A stretch of DNA of 64,000 nucleotides, from positions 21,203,501 to 21,267,500 of the forward strand of contig JAZHRO010000054.1 of the NCBI GenBank assembly GCA_037157565.1. Reading direction: 5' to 3'. Shown here one piece after another: positions 36,845-49,542 of this stretch. Below the pieces are notes generated by a model. It was not told where the DNA came from and ran no database searches. It was given only the letters and a program-made list of their open reading frames with translations. This DNA comes from Thalassia testudinum (lineage: Eukaryota > Streptophyta > Magnoliopsida > Alismatales > Hydrocharitaceae). The translations under genes and the position numbers were made by a program. The stretch's first letter is position 1. Each line of letters begins with the position of its first letter.

Positions 36845-39200
36845 TGAAATGACCCTTCCCAAGGGTCGTTCGTAAATTTTCGGAAAGGTAGGGGTATAAT
36901 TGCAATTTTAAACCCCTTGGGTTTAGGTGTGTGGGCCTTGTGAGAAGAAAGAGGGTTCTACGGGAGAGATTCCTCAAATTTCACACACTCTCTCTTCCTA
37001 CATAACACACCCCTACGCACACACCCCTCACAAACCCTCACCCACTCCCTATTTAACCCCCCACCACCCTCACCATCTCCACCACCTCTCCACACCACCA
37101 CCACCTCCATCTTCGTCCTCCACCACCTGCCGGCAACACCTTCCCCTTCCCCGTCCCCTTATAGCCACGAGTAGGGGAAGGAGGGAAGCTCGAGACGGAG
37201 GAGAAGGAGAAAGGGAGAAGCATGGGCGAGAGAGAGGGAGAGCGAGGCAGAGGGAGAACGAGGAGCTAGGAGGAGCTCGGGAGGGAGGTGCAGCCAGAGT
37301 TGCGGCCGAGGGAGCTCGTGGAGAGGAGCTCCGCGACCTCCTGCAGCCGGTGGAGGAGCCGCTACGACCTCTGCAGGTAGAGGGAAGTGCGAGGAGAAAG
37401 CTCGCAGGGGGTACTGCGGAACCATTTTCTGCAGTATCAGATGTCTGGGACCATATCCAGATGTCTGGAGGATCCTCAGGACGTCCGGAGCTGGCGCCAG
37501 ACGTCTGACAGCATGAAGGGGCCGAGGTACGTACCATGCACGAGCCTGCTTTGCATGTATGTAACTTTATATGTGTCGTGTTTTTGAAATGACGTGTGCA
37601 TACGTGGGTGCAGGCATTGGAAAGCTGCGTGGTGCGCCCTTTGAGGTGCTTTAGGACATCTGGAGACAGTACCGGATGTCTAACTGCACTCCTAGACAAC
37701 CGGGGGGAGTGCCAGACGTTCGGGAACTCCCTCAGATGGCTGCGAAGGGGTTTGGACATCTAAGGAAGCCGCAAGAAAGTAAGGTGAGATTCTGAGGTCG
37801 TTTAAGACCCAGACGTCTAATTTTAGTCAGTATGCATGTTTTTCGCCCATTTAGGGCCCAAACGGAGTCAGTTTTATGCAAATGAAGTACCATTAATTTT
37901 CGTTTGAGTTTCTCTACGTGTTAGTGTCACTCGTATACTATTTTGAGCTCGTTTGATGTGTTTGGTCAATTATATAGGTCTCTAGCCAATAGAGTATACG
38001 AGACTTATGGAGACGACAAGATCTATGATTCGAGCCTTCATTCCACCCGTCTATTCCGGTAGAGTGGTTCTCTCTCTAATCTCAGAATTAATAATTAAAT
38101 TGCATGCTTTAGAAATATTTGATTGAATCTTAGGTTGTGAGATGAATCCTAGGGCTGAAAAAGATGAATGCATGCTAGTTTAGAAATATTCGATTAAACC
38201 TTAGGTTGTGAAATGAACACTAGGGATGAAAGAGATGAATGCACATGTATTAAATGATTAAATTGTTGTGATGGTTACTGAAAGTAGTAAACCATGAGCT
38301 ACCTGTACCACATTTAATGAACCATGACATGAATGAAAATATCTGCGGTGTACTAAATAGTCGATGGTGAAATCTTGAGCTTCCTGTACGCATTTAATGA
38401 ATCGGACGTGGAAATGAGAAAGTCTATATACGAACCCTACATGGAATTAGAAAGGAACTTGCGTGTATGAAATGAATATCGTATGTAGGAGGGAAGTGAG
38501 CTGGCCATTGAGTACACGGTACCGAGGAGAGCAACTATCCCTTTTGCAAGGAAAGTGAGTTTGCCCTCGTGTACGCGGTACCGAGGAGAGCTACCGTCAC
38601 TTTAGTGTAGGGGGGAGCTAGCCACTCTTGGGTTGAGACCCGAGGTTAGGAATGGTCCCTTGCACCGACTCTAGTTACTTTAGTATAGGGGGGAGCCAGC
38701 TACCCCATGGGGCCTGGGGTTCAAACTGGCCACCCTACACTGACTCTTGTTAGGCCCACTGAGCAAGCCAGGATAGTCGGGCAAGGGTGCGTAGACTGTT
38801 GAGGGGCGAGACCCGCTAGGCCCTATTCTGTTCTGTGCTATATGTTTGAGCATACCCGCTAGTGGAAATGATTGACCGTGTGCCAATGTGAGATAGCTAC
38901 CCGTGTTCTTATTCTGCATGCCGTAGTCACCGCTACGTCGTGACCGTGACCATGGGGTGGTAGACCAGGTCTAGGACTGCCACAGGGGCTCTCCCGATTA
39001 AGAGAGTGCCACGTGTACATCACATCGCGGAATAAACTACAATTAAGATTGTTTCCTTAGGGAACAAGAGGATTAAGAAATGTTGTGGATCCTTTTTAGA
39101 ATAACCGAAATAGAAACACCTAGTTGAGATAAATAGAAATGCATGGTTAGATACTTGCTTATTTCGTTAAGTTAAATTGCATGTAAATGGCCTAACCACC
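36845..39200 (+). repeat. Solo LTR E (chromovirus family), left part
   Basis: Begins TGAAATGACCC and runs to the insertion point of element C; it continues at 49543 and ends at 50011 with GGTCGTAACA. The flanks are TACCT (36840-36844) and TACTT (50012-50016), a 5-bp target duplication with one C-to-T change. It is in the opposite orientation to D and F. GACGTC-type motifs cluster at 37437-37820; CGGTACCGAGGAGAG modules lie at 38515-38600. Confidence 0.85.
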
Positions 39201-40042
39201 TGATGGGAACACCGTCATGAGCCCTAACTAGCTCATTTTGACCCATAAAAGAGAACAAAAGCTCCTACATAACCAACTGGAGGTCCTAATTCACTGAATA
39301 ATCATTCTGAGCTAAAAGCAAGAAATAAGGGTAAAACTGTAATTTTACCATTGCAGTACAACAACGGATTTTCTCATGGGCTAAACACAGGTCAAATGAT
39401 CTTACCAAGATAAAAAGTGGGTTGGTTCAAACAGAAAAGGGTTCATGCGAATTTTGGGAATTAAATGACTTATTGTAACCCTAAAACAAACCCACTTGAT
39501 TTAACATGATTTTGGTCAGAATAAAATTCACCTAAATCCTCTAAAAATCATAAAAAAATATTCTCTAGGGTTTTAGAACCTTCAATTTGGCCATTGAAAA
39601 ATTATTTTGACTTAGAATGGGGTCTCAGACAAATATTTACCCTAAATTAGGTTTTTGCATAAATTGTCTAATCAAACGTGGTCAAACCAAAAATCCAACT
39701 TCACCATTGTATTTCTTAGGTCCAAATTAGGTTTGTACCAAAATTTGGACCTAAGGGGAATTCATCTTGACCTACTTTGAAAATAGGTCTAACTCAATTA
39801 CATTTCTACCCCTATCTTTTGAAAACCTCTGCAGAAACTCCCCTAACTTCTTCATTCCTTGCAATTAGGTTCCTCCGCCATTATAGCGGAGGGAATCTTA
39901 CTCTAGCAAGCTTTAGAAGGAGGATTCTCCTTGATTGCTCAAAGAATACCTCCTAAAATTAGAAGAAAGATTCTCTAAGTAATCCTTTTCAATCTAAACC
40001 CACTGAAGAGTCCTAATTTTTACCAAATCTCTCATGCGAATG
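39201..40042 (+). repeat. 5' LTR of element C, first part
   Basis: Matches the start of LTR2 (46876-47716), with visibly more differences than the LTRs of element A. It is interrupted at 40042 by a solo LTR and resumes after 42785. Confidence 0.85.
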
Positions 40043-42785
40043 TGAAATGGCAACCGCTTAGGCTGTTTTTGCATCTTTATGTTTATTCTAGTATAGTCGT
40101 TATAGTATAAGACAAGATAGCTACGATTGTCATTATAATAGATTTTTTTACTCGGAAATAGTTTTCCCGAGGTCGAACTCAGGGAGCTACTGGAATTCTA
40201 GAAGTACAAAGTTTCTCTATTGGATTACAAAAATAAGAGAGAGAGAGAGAGAGATTTTTGTCTTGGCTTCTTCTTCTCTTTGTGCTTTCTCTCTGATCCT
40301 GTCTTCTTCTTCTCTTCTTTCTTCTCTTCTCTTCCTGGCTGCTCGTCTTCTTCTTCTGCTCTTCAACTGCAGAGTCATCTCTTCTTCCTTCTTCTCTTTT
40401 CTTTCTCTTTTCTTCAGCTGCAGAGTCTTCTTCTTTTCTTCTTCTTCTTCTTCTCTACTTTATCTCCTCTGGCCACTGCTCAACCGTCGTCTGATGCAGT
40501 GGTCAGACGACTTAACTGCAGGTCCGCTACAGTGCTTCTCTTCTTTTCCTTCCTTTCTTCCTTCGCTGCTTCTTCTTCTTCTTTCTTCTTTGGCGAGCCT
40601 TCTTCCTTCTTCTTCTTCTGCTCCTGCACACTCACACAACTGGTCAGAGCAAAACCTACCCCTACCGTTCCCCGCGTCTCTCTCTTTCTCAAATTTCTCT
40701 CATAGGATCGCTCTCCTAGAGCCGCGTATTCAGGTACGGGTATCGCGCCCGGGACTAGGCCCACCGGCATGCAGTGGTGGGCGAGGTGTGTGCAGTGCCA
40801 GGTATTCGGATCCGGCCCAGACCTGCAGGGCGTGAGCACGGGCGAGGGCGAGCGCATGGGGCACTCGTGTGTGAGGGACCTGACCCCTGTGTTCCAAGGC
40901 GAATAGCCTCGAACACGTTTTCAATTTATGTGCGGGCGCTGAGCCACGCACTTCCGAGGTGGGACTAAAGTCCCACCTCCCAGACTGGCATCCGCAGGCG
41001 AGGAGCTCGCGGAAAATTGGGGCAACCTGTGAGACTCTCGACCTAGCTACAGACCTGGGAGTCTTCCCGGAGACACTCCCCACAACCTGGGACCAGTGCC
41101 TGGGCGAGATCGAAGTTGCAGCTGCAGGTGAAGGAGCTTCACCTGCTCAGCAATGGCGGCGAAGGGGGCGTGACCTGAATGCAGGAATACGGCCTCTCGA
41201 CCCAGTCAGAAGATGCAGGGGGCTTCGTCAGAGTGCGGCGACGCCAGTGCGGGTGGTGGCGAGGCGTGAGGCGGTGTATGGTGGCAGCCTTAGGTTGGAT
41301 TGTGGTCGGAAAAATGGGTCTGTTCGGGGGGTCTTTAGGTGGCGTGTGGCAGGGAATGAAAAGGGGGAAGCTGTGGAGTGGAGTGAGGGGAAGCTTCTGA
41401 GGTGATCGGCGAGGGGTGAGGAGGTCTGTGGAGGTGGAATGGGCTCGCCGGAGAGGGTGGTCGGAGACGGAGCAGGCGGTGGTGGAAGTTGTGTGTGGGG
41501 TCGCGAAAACATAAATTGATAGAGGGGAAATCTAAAGGAGGAGGAGAGGAAGCTTTTACCTACGTTTTGGACGAAGGGGGAAGGGCAGAGCCACCGGCTC
41601 GTACCTGCCGGAGCTGGGGAAGAAGAGGCCCTGGAGGGGGAGATTGACGACGAGGAGGCAGGCGGAGGGTGTCGGCGGGTGCAGCACGACACAAACGAGA
41701 GGGTTAGGGGAACCCTACTGCAGGTAGGGCAGCAGAGCGATGAGGAGGAGGAGGAGTTAGTCTCCGGAAGTTGTAGGCCGTCTGTTGGAGCTAGAGAGGA
41801 TGAAGTGGGGGGTTATTCTCCGGCAGAGACAGCTTACCAGAACTGGCAGGGGGTGCTGGTTCTTATAAAGGGGGTGGTGGAGAGGGAGGCGCAGGCTGGC
41901 GAGGTGCGCGCCACGCTGGAGTGTGGTCGGAGACGAGGCCCATACCTTTCGCGCGTTCGCACGGAAGGTGTGGGGGTCGTCAGGCAGCATGGTCGAGTCC
42001 CTGCGACAGAAGACGTCGTAGGGAACTCCGTGTACATTTTGTAGGACGATCCCCTCTCCCTCCGTGGTGCCATGCTCTGCGCAAAGTCGTCGGAGCATGG
42101 TGCTGCGTAGAGTTTTACAGGAAGGACCGTTCTGCAAAGAACGACGAGAAAGTTGGGGGCCAAAATGTAAGGGTTTCGAAAGTTAAGGGTCAAAAAGTAA
42201 ATGAAGAGGACCAAATTGCAAAGTCGGTCAAGGAGGTCTCTTCTTAGGCTCAAGTTTTTATGCATGACTATTTTGAACCTAAGGGTTTTAATGGTGAATT
42301 TTATTTCTAGGTTAGACCATGTTTGACCAGCCAATTTACGTAAAAATAGAAATTAAATCATTAATTGGGCATGATTCTCAATGTAGGTCAAAATAGGTTT
42401 CTAAGGCAAAATTTAAGGTTCTAAACCCTAGAGATTATTTTTCTATGAATTTTAGAGGGTTTAGTTGTTTTTTACCCTGCCTCGAACCTCATGAATTGAA
42501 GTGAATTTGTTTTAGGGTTACAAAATGTCATTTAATTTCTTGAAGTTGCTGCAACCCTCGTTAGATCAGATCATCCCACTTTCTTTCTTATTAGGTTTGT
42601 TTGACTTATGATTGGACCCTTAATTACCCTGTTTGTAAATTGTGTTGGTGAAATTGCATTTTTTACCCCTTATGACTTATTTTCTTCTTGAACTCAGAAT
42701 TCTCTGAGTTAAGCCTTTCTTTGAGCTATGTAGGAGTATCTAGGTTAGATTGTGCTAGTTAGGATTCATGATGAAGTTCTCATCA
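40043..42785 (-). repeat. Inverted solo LTR nested in the 5' LTR of element C
   Basis: The minus strand starts TGATGAGAACTTCATCATG (at 42785) and ends TTGCCATTTCA. It is related to the LTR of element C but differs a lot; its start aligns with TGATGGGAACACC...CCTAACTAGC. Flanks are GAATG (40038-40042) and TAATG (42786-42790), a 5-bp duplication with one change; LTR2 reads GCGAATGCATGAGAG at the empty site. The CT-rich stretch 40230-40690 is the complement of the GA-rich part of LTR C. It has no internal region, so it is a solo LTR. Confidence 0.85.
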
Positions 42786-43557
42786 TAATGCATGAGAGAT
42801 TTGGGTCATTTTGAACTTCCAACTTCGGCGAGCTTGCCGTGCTTGCTTGTGAGCTCCCCGTGATTACAGGTTCGGAGGGTCGTCGCCATTCACGATAGCA
42901 AGAAGCTTGCTTGTGAGCTCGCTTCAGGTTCCCCCGCTCTAGGCAAACAGTCCCAGGTGGTGTGGAATACTTCCGTGTACAGCTCTAGGCAGCTAATTGG
43001 CACTGAAGGCCGAGGCATCAGCTGCAATCAAGCGAAGTTCCCTGCTGCATACGTACGCGAAGGGAGGTGGGAAGATAGTCCCACCTTGGAAACTCTTGAC
43101 TGCCCGCACCTGCATAAAAGGAAAAACTGTATAGGGCTTATCACCTCAGAACCACGGGGTGAGGTCCCACTCACCTTCACCCGCCTCATCTGTGACTTGA
43201 CCTCCATGGACCTGGCGTGACTCGTTTACCCGACCCTGCACTCCTCGCCCACCATCGCACGCCGGTGGGCCTGGTCCCGAGCACGTACCCGATTCGATTA
43301 CCCAAGAAAGCGGCTCTGGGAGAGCGAACCTAAGAGAGAAAGAGGAGAAGAGAGTGCGCGCGGGTAGGGGTAGGTTTTGCTCTGAAGAAAGAAGAAGAAG
43401 AAGACAAGGAAGAGGAAGGAGGAGGCTGAAGAGGAAGCTAGGGTCGGAGAAGACAAGGCTGAAGGGGCAGGAGCTGAAGAGAAGAGAGATAAGGAAGGAC
43501 TGAAGGTAGAAGAAGAGAAAGGCTAAGGCAAGGAATCAGAGGAAGAGAAAGAAGTTA
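42786..43557 (+). repeat. 5' LTR of element C, second part (3' truncated)
   Basis: Continues LTR1 from CATGAGAGATTTGGG; matches LTR2 in two parts, 47713-47765 and about 48505-49188. About 700 bp present in LTR2 (about 47768-48505) is absent here. LTR1 stops at 43557, about 355 bp before the LTR end, joined directly to internal sequence. Confidence 0.8.
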
Positions 43558-43648
43558 TCGAATGGCCCGTACATGCCCCAAACAGTATCGAATGCCCCAC
43601 GAGATGATGAGATTGTTGAAATAAGTTATCGATCAGAAATACCCGTAC

Positions 43649-45242
43649 ATGCCCCAAACAGTTCATGAAACATCTTGGAATAGTATTGAGAATCAATCTG
43701 ATTTCCCAAATCCTGGGTTGGAGGCACAAGGTTGTTGTGGATTCACAACCCGAATGGAATATAACATGCCTGACACTGAATTAGGTTGGGAAGTCCTAAT
43801 TGCAGGAGAACATGATTTTGAGCCATCCCTAGAAAACCAAAATCCTGGGTCATCAAGCATAGAATTCTGAGACTCCTGTAATGATGAGATTAAAGCAGAA
43901 CCTCTCGAGGGTGTAAATCCCGCCCCTTATTCTGATAAGGTGACCCTCGAAGGCAATCCTGACCTAGATTCTAGTGATTCAACCCACATCCTCAGCCTAG
44001 AATCTGGATCTGAATCTTATTGGGAAGATTACAAGGCTCCGTATGACAAAGATCAAAGTTTAAATAAAGAGTATGATTCTGGGCCTTTATTTGATGAATA
44101 TCCCTCTCCAACATCCTCAGAGGTTCAGATTGATTTTTTAGAAGTCGCGCCAATCTACGATACAGAAATCGAGGAGTTGGAAGAGTGGGGTTTTGATTGA
44201 GTCTTTCCTACAAGCCTAGAACTTGAGCCTAGACCAGATAAGGACACCTCTTTGAGCTTAGAATCAAAGAATAGGCTAGACCCAAGTCAGGTTGCTGAGT
44301 TTACATCGTGTGATTTATTCTATTATGGTGGAACCTCTGATCTCGAATCAAACTCAGAACTTGATTTTTGTAATTTCTCCGAGGATTTCAAATTTTACCA
44401 TGATTTCGAAACCTTTGTTTCTTGACTACGACGAATCAATTTACGACCTTAGCTCACATGATTCATTCTCCAACTCCGACTCTGAGGTCCCTGATCCTGA
44501 GATCACTAATTTAAATTCAGGTTCCAGTAAGATGGAATCATTTCTTTTCAATCCTCAGGAATCAAGACCAGAAAGTGCCGAGAGTGATTATAACCTAGAA
44601 TTCGAATCTTTTCTTGACCCAGATTTTCTTCAACCTATAAACACTCTTCAGGCATTCACTTTCGAATTTGATGTCTACTATGAGGACCCTCTAAATGAAC
44701 CCACTTGTAATTCCTTTCTAGAAGAACCCTCATACACAATTCTTATTAAAGCCACCTCCTTCGCATATACAGAACCTATCCAAACCCGTTTTCAACCCCG
44801 ACCCGCAACCAGACTCAATTTCTATTCTGATTCCCCTCTTACTGAGCCGATTGCAGATGATTCGCCACCACATCTTTATCAGGTTTCGAACATTGATCAG
44901 ACTGCAACCCATGCTCCATCATCCTCTGATCACTCCTGTAGGGTTTCCGCAATATCCACTGATTACTTTACGAATCCCTACTTTGACCAAGCTGCTTCGA
45001 CTCAGCCAAACCCTGAGTTCACACTTCCACATCATTCCGAGCTCCATAGTATATGGTGGGTTCCACATCTCTTGATTTACATTTATCAACTGACCAGATT
45101 GATTGGGTTTGGGCTGCATTATCAGCCTGTTGATCTGAACAAGCACCTGGTTGGGCCAATTAGGCCTTTGATCAAGGTGCTTGTTGTACAAAACTCAGCT
45201 GATTTGACCACTCCCTCTCCATACCATTTCCCTCCCTGTTGA
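43649..45242 (+). pseudogene. Element C acidic reading frame
   Basis: Two pieces in one frame (43649-43870 and 43940-44200) plus the extension to about 44420, then a one-base shift into the frame 44292-45242. Stops at 43868 and 44198 are TGA where CGA would fit. The product is rich in D, E, S and P (SLESGSESYWEDYKAPYD, DSEVPDPEITNLNSGSS), ending with a more hydrophobic IWWVPHLLIYIYQLTRLIGF. No known domain. It fills the position taken by the acidic frame in element A but is not alignable by eye over its length. Confidence 0.55.
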
Positions 45243-46862
45243 AGGCGTTGAATTTAGCGCTTAAAGAAAGGCAACCCATCATTTCAAAAAAAAACCTGAG
45301 ATCCTTCTGATTATCCATCTGTACTTCACGTCTATTACACTCTGAGTTCGGTTTTAGAACAGTTGATCCAACCTCTAGTACGCGTGTCAGAGCTTGAAAT
45401 CGTACGCAACAATCATTCCCAACTCGTTCGCATACTCGATAAATCCTGTTCTAAATTCTTGAAATCCAAACCTATTTTACACCCTCCGTTTACAATGAGG
45501 ACATTGTAAAACCTAGGCATGGGGGGGTGGTAAAGTGCAAACATACAGAAATCAGAATTCAGAAGGATTCTCATAAAAAATCACATATGCTAAAAATACC
45601 AAAAAAATAGAAAATTATGAAAAAGAATAAAAAAATGGAGGAGAAAAGAAAATTTTGAAGACATAGAAATCATGAGGAGAAAAGGGGAAAAGTGAAAAAT
45701 GTCAAAAAAGGAGCATAAAATGAAAAGAAAAAGAAGAGATAGTCATTAGTAAGAAATTAAGGGATTAACTAAGTTCTAGGCCATATCAAGAAAAAGAAAA
45801 TGAAAGGAAAAAAAGAGTGCTAATAAGGTACAACAGAGATTAGTAGGAATGCTGATCTTAGGCCTCTTGGGCTAGACTCTTAGGCTTAAAAATTCAAGTA
45901 TCCCTTAAGATCTGGATAGTCCTCAAGAGGTTGGGGAAAATGTGAAGCTTAAGTATTAGGTCTAAGGCTTAGGGAGTATTCGGCCTCGTTAACTGACCTC
46001 TGGTTTGCGGGACTCGGTAACCTAAGCACTCCAATCCACACACAGTCTGGTTCAATGCGCATAAATATCAAAATCACACAAAAGCGTTTAATTATTCTGA
46101 AATAGTCGCCTAGATTAGGAGCGGCCGATCAACACAAGTTGATTTAGACGAGTTCCCGATGCGGAGAGGCAGGAAATTCCCCTCTAAGATGCACAATAAC
46201 ATATCGTCTCCTCGATGCTTGTCTCCTAGGATATTTACATATCTTATTGGGGGCATGTAACCACCCTGTGCTGGTACGATGACATGGGCGGCATTATCAC
46301 GAAATGTCGATTGCCAGGATCTGGATTTGGCTATAGAACACCATAGGAGGGATTATCTCGAAATCTCGAAAGCCAGGGTTATGGGGGTTGCTATGGACGG
46401 TGCTATCATGAAGCATTGATTGCCAGGGACCCTTCGAGGATCGATGATGGGGACGAGGAATCCGATATAGACCGTGCTGAGAAGCCAATCCGAAGCTAAA
46501 AGTAAAAAGAAAAGAGAGAAAACTCTCCAAACAAAGAAAATCCTCTGTCTCTCTCTTACAAAAAATGTACTACAAATTGAACCGAGGCTGAAATATGTTA
46601 CAAACACGGATGCTTTAACTGCGGAGTCCAAAGAACGTTAGGATAGTTTCTGTGGGCCTTAAAAATCTTCGCGGCGGACTAAGGCTAGAGCTGGTCAGGT
46701 CTGGATCTTGGTTGGTACTTGAATACCTTTAGGCCTACTATCGGCATTCTAACCTAATCAAAAAGAAAAAAAAGCACTCATCATAATCTCTGAACATCAA
46801 GGAACTCATGGTCTAGAACAGAAGTTAAAACCTTAAAATTTTGTTAAAGGACTAGCAAAGGT
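45243..46862 (+). other. Element C 3' non-coding region
   Basis: Has GGCGTTGAATTTAGCGCTTA followed by AGGCAACCC (45244-45276), a conserved Athila-type post-coding motif; a short frame 45310-45509 containing SELEIVRNN and CSKF; then AATGAGGACATTG (45495-45507) and AGGCATGGGGGGG. An A/G-rich stretch spans about 45590-45860. Confidence 0.6.
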
Positions 46863-46875
46863 AGGCATGGGGGTA
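46863..46875 (+). promoter_or_regulatory. Polypurine tract of element C
   Basis: AGGCATGGGGGTA abuts LTR2, identical to the PPT of element A. Confidence 0.85.
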
Positions 46876-49542
46876 TGATGGGAACACCATCATAAGTCCT
46901 AACTAGCTCATTTTGACCCATAAAAGAGAACAAAAGCTCCTACATAACCAACTGGAGGTCCAAATTCACTGAATAACTATTTTAAGCTAAAAGCAAAAAA
47001 TGAGTAAAACTGTAATTTTTTCATTGCAGTACAACAATGGATTTTCTCATGAGTTAAACATAGGTCAAATGATCTCAACAAGAAAAAAAGTGGGTTGGTT
47101 AAAACAAAAAAGGGTTCATGCGAATTCTGGGAATTAAATGACTTCTTGTAACCCTAAAACAGACCCGCTTGATTTAACAAGGTTATGGTCAAGATAAAAT
47201 TCACCTAAATCCTCTAAAAATCATAAAAAAATATTCTCTAGGATTTTAGAACCTTGAATTTGGCCATTGAAACATATTTTGACCTAGAATGGGGTCTCAG
47301 ACAAATATTTGCCCTAAATTGGATTTTTACGTAAATTACCCAATAAAAAGTGGTCAAACCCAAAATCCAACTTCACCATCGTATTCCTTAGGTCCAAATT
47401 AGGTTTGTACCAAAATTTGGACCTAAGGGGAATTCATCTTGACCTACTTTGCAAATAGGTTTAGCCTAATTACATTTCTACCCCTATCTTTTGAAAACCT
47501 CTGCAGAAACCCCCCTACCGTCTTCTTCATTCTTTGCAATTAGGTCCCTTCACCATTATAGCAGAGGGAATCTTACTCCGGCAAGCTTTAGAAGGAGGAT
47601 TTTCGATTGCTCAAAGAATCCCTCCCAAAATTGGAGGAGAGATTCTCTGAGTAATCCTCTTCAATCCAAACCCACTGATGAGCCCTAATTTATACCAAAT
47701 ATCTCATGCGAATGCATGAGAGATTTGGGTCTTTTTGAACTTCCAACTCTGGAGAGCTTGTCGTGCTTGGAAGCTTGGCTTCCAAGCACAAACCCAACCT
47801 TCAGGACCTATTTAAGAAACCCAAACTCATTTCGCATTTCCTCAGCTTGGAAATTGGCCGGAAAATCCCTCAAATTCGTCTCTTCCTCCTTTGGCTAGTG
47901 GCTCATCAAGCTCCGGTGACTTCCCTCTCTCTCCCTCGTCGCCTAGCCACAATACCAGTGGTAGGTTCCTCTTCCTCCTGCTTATCTGCGTTGCATCGTA
48001 CCTGCCGACGCCTCTGCAGCCCCTTCGTCCTCGCCGTCCTCCCCCACTGAGCACCTTCGTCTCCGGTGATGGCAATACGAGCCAGCTGCCATCCCTGCCT
48101 CCCCCTTCGTCTCTTTATGCCCAGATAAGTTCCCTTTTCCCTTCTAACCCTTTTTCCCTCTATCTCTCAAAAACACCCTTCAACGCACTCCACCACCATC
48201 ATCCCTTTCACCTTCAACCAAATCTCCGACGAGGCATCCTCGTCAATCCGCACCTCCATCTGCCTCGCCAACCACCCCATAAGCTCCGCAACGCCTCACT
48301 GAACGTAACCCCTCACTTCACTCATCACGCCACGCACCCAAACCACCCCCCGAACACACCCACACGCATGGCCATAGGTTGCCCTAGGCATGCACACTCC
48401 AGCAGCCCCACGCCACGCTAGCCCCCGCAGTACACTCGCCGTGCCTCAGCAAAGCCTCCTGAGCATTCTGACGTGGCCGTGAGGCCGTTTGCGTGATTGC
48501 TGGTTCGGAGGGTCGCCACCATTGACGACAACAAGAAGCTTGCTTGTGAGCTCGCTTCAGGTTACCCCGCTCTAGGCCAATAGTCCCAGGTGGTGCGGAA
48601 TACTTCCGTGCACAGCTCCAGGTAGCTAATTGGCACTGAAGGCCGAAGCATCAGCTGCAATCAAGCAAAGTTCTCTGCTGCGGATGCACGCGAAGGGAGG
48701 TGGGAAGATAGTCCCACCTTGGAAACTCTTGATTGCCCACACCTGCATAGAAGGAAAAACTGTATAAGGCTTACTGCCTCAGAACCACGGGGTGAGGTCC
48801 CACTCACCTTCACCCGCCTTGTCCGTGACCTGACCTCCGTGGACCTGGCATGACCCGTTTACCCAACCCTGCACTCCTCGCCCACCACCGCACGTCGGTG
48901 GGCCTGGTCTAGGGTGCTTACTCGATCCGATTACCCGAGAAAGCAGCTCTGGGGGAATGAACCTAAGAGAGAAAGAGGAGAAGAGAGTGTGCGCGGGTAG
49001 GGGTAGGTTTTGCTCTGAAGAAAGAAGAAGAAGAAGCCAAGGAAGAAGAAGGAGGAGGTCGAAGAGGAAGCTAAGGACGGAGAAGACAAGGTTGAAGAGG
49101 CAGGAGCTGAAGAGAAGAAAGAGAAGGAAGGACTGAAGGCAGAAGAAGAGAAAGGCTAAGGCAAGGAATCAGAGGAAGAGAAAGAAGGAAGAAGAAGAAA
49201 GAGAGCAGCCGAAAGAGAAGAGCAAAGAAGAAAGAAGATCAAGCACTGTAGCATCCATATTTTAAGGCGTCTGATTCACAAATCAGACGTCGAATTTTGT
49301 GCTTTTTCAAATACATTGATTTCTTTAATATCTCCTGTGCTTACATTTTTGCACTATAACTTTGATTTTTATTGCATATTATATTCAAATTCTTAAGTTG
49401 TGATCTTGATTTCTAAACCCTAATTTGCTCCTTGTATTCGACCTTGGACCTAAACTTCGAGTAATAAAATTTATTTGTTTTCAAAGCGATTTCGACTGTA
49501 CTACAACGCTTTATTTTAAAATCCGATTTCGCCTTGTCAACA
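46876..49542 (+). repeat. 3' LTR of element C
   Basis: Complete LTR of 2667 bp, TGATGGGAAC to TTGTCAACA. Carries a GA-rich stretch (49015-49250), a GACGTC motif (CAGACGTCG, 49282-49290) and a region 47768-48505 not present in LTR1. The frame 47891-48421 is not supported as a gene. Confidence 0.88.

Larger units (their letters stand above)
39201..49542 (+). mobile_element. LTR element C: second non-autonomous Athila-like retrotransposon
   Basis: LTR1 starts TGATGGGAAC at 39201; LTR2 (46876-49542) ends TTGTCAACA. The target duplication is perfect: CCACC at 39196-39200 and 49543-49547. Removing the element restores AACCACCACTCTACTCAGC, which matches the uninterrupted LTR family seen at about 52376 (complement). 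The internal region has an acidic frame, GGCGTTGAATTTAGCGC (45244-45260), AGGCATGGGG motifs and the PPT AGGCATGGGGGTA, but no gag start, RT or integrase. The 3' part of LTR1 and the primer site are deleted. LTR1 also carries a nested solo LTR. Confidence 0.88.

Noticed and set aside
36927..37759. Frames of 193 and 229 codons on opposite strands
   Set aside because: Inside solo LTR E; low-complexity composition and mutual overlap indicate chance frames.
40220..40857. Serine/leucine/phenylalanine-rich frames resembling membrane proteins
   Set aside because: Translation of a CTT/TTC-rich simple-sequence part of the nested solo LTR.
47891..48421. Proline/serine-rich frame of 176 codons
   Set aside because: Lies in LTR2 of element C in the stretch missing from LTR1; no domain and no conservation.
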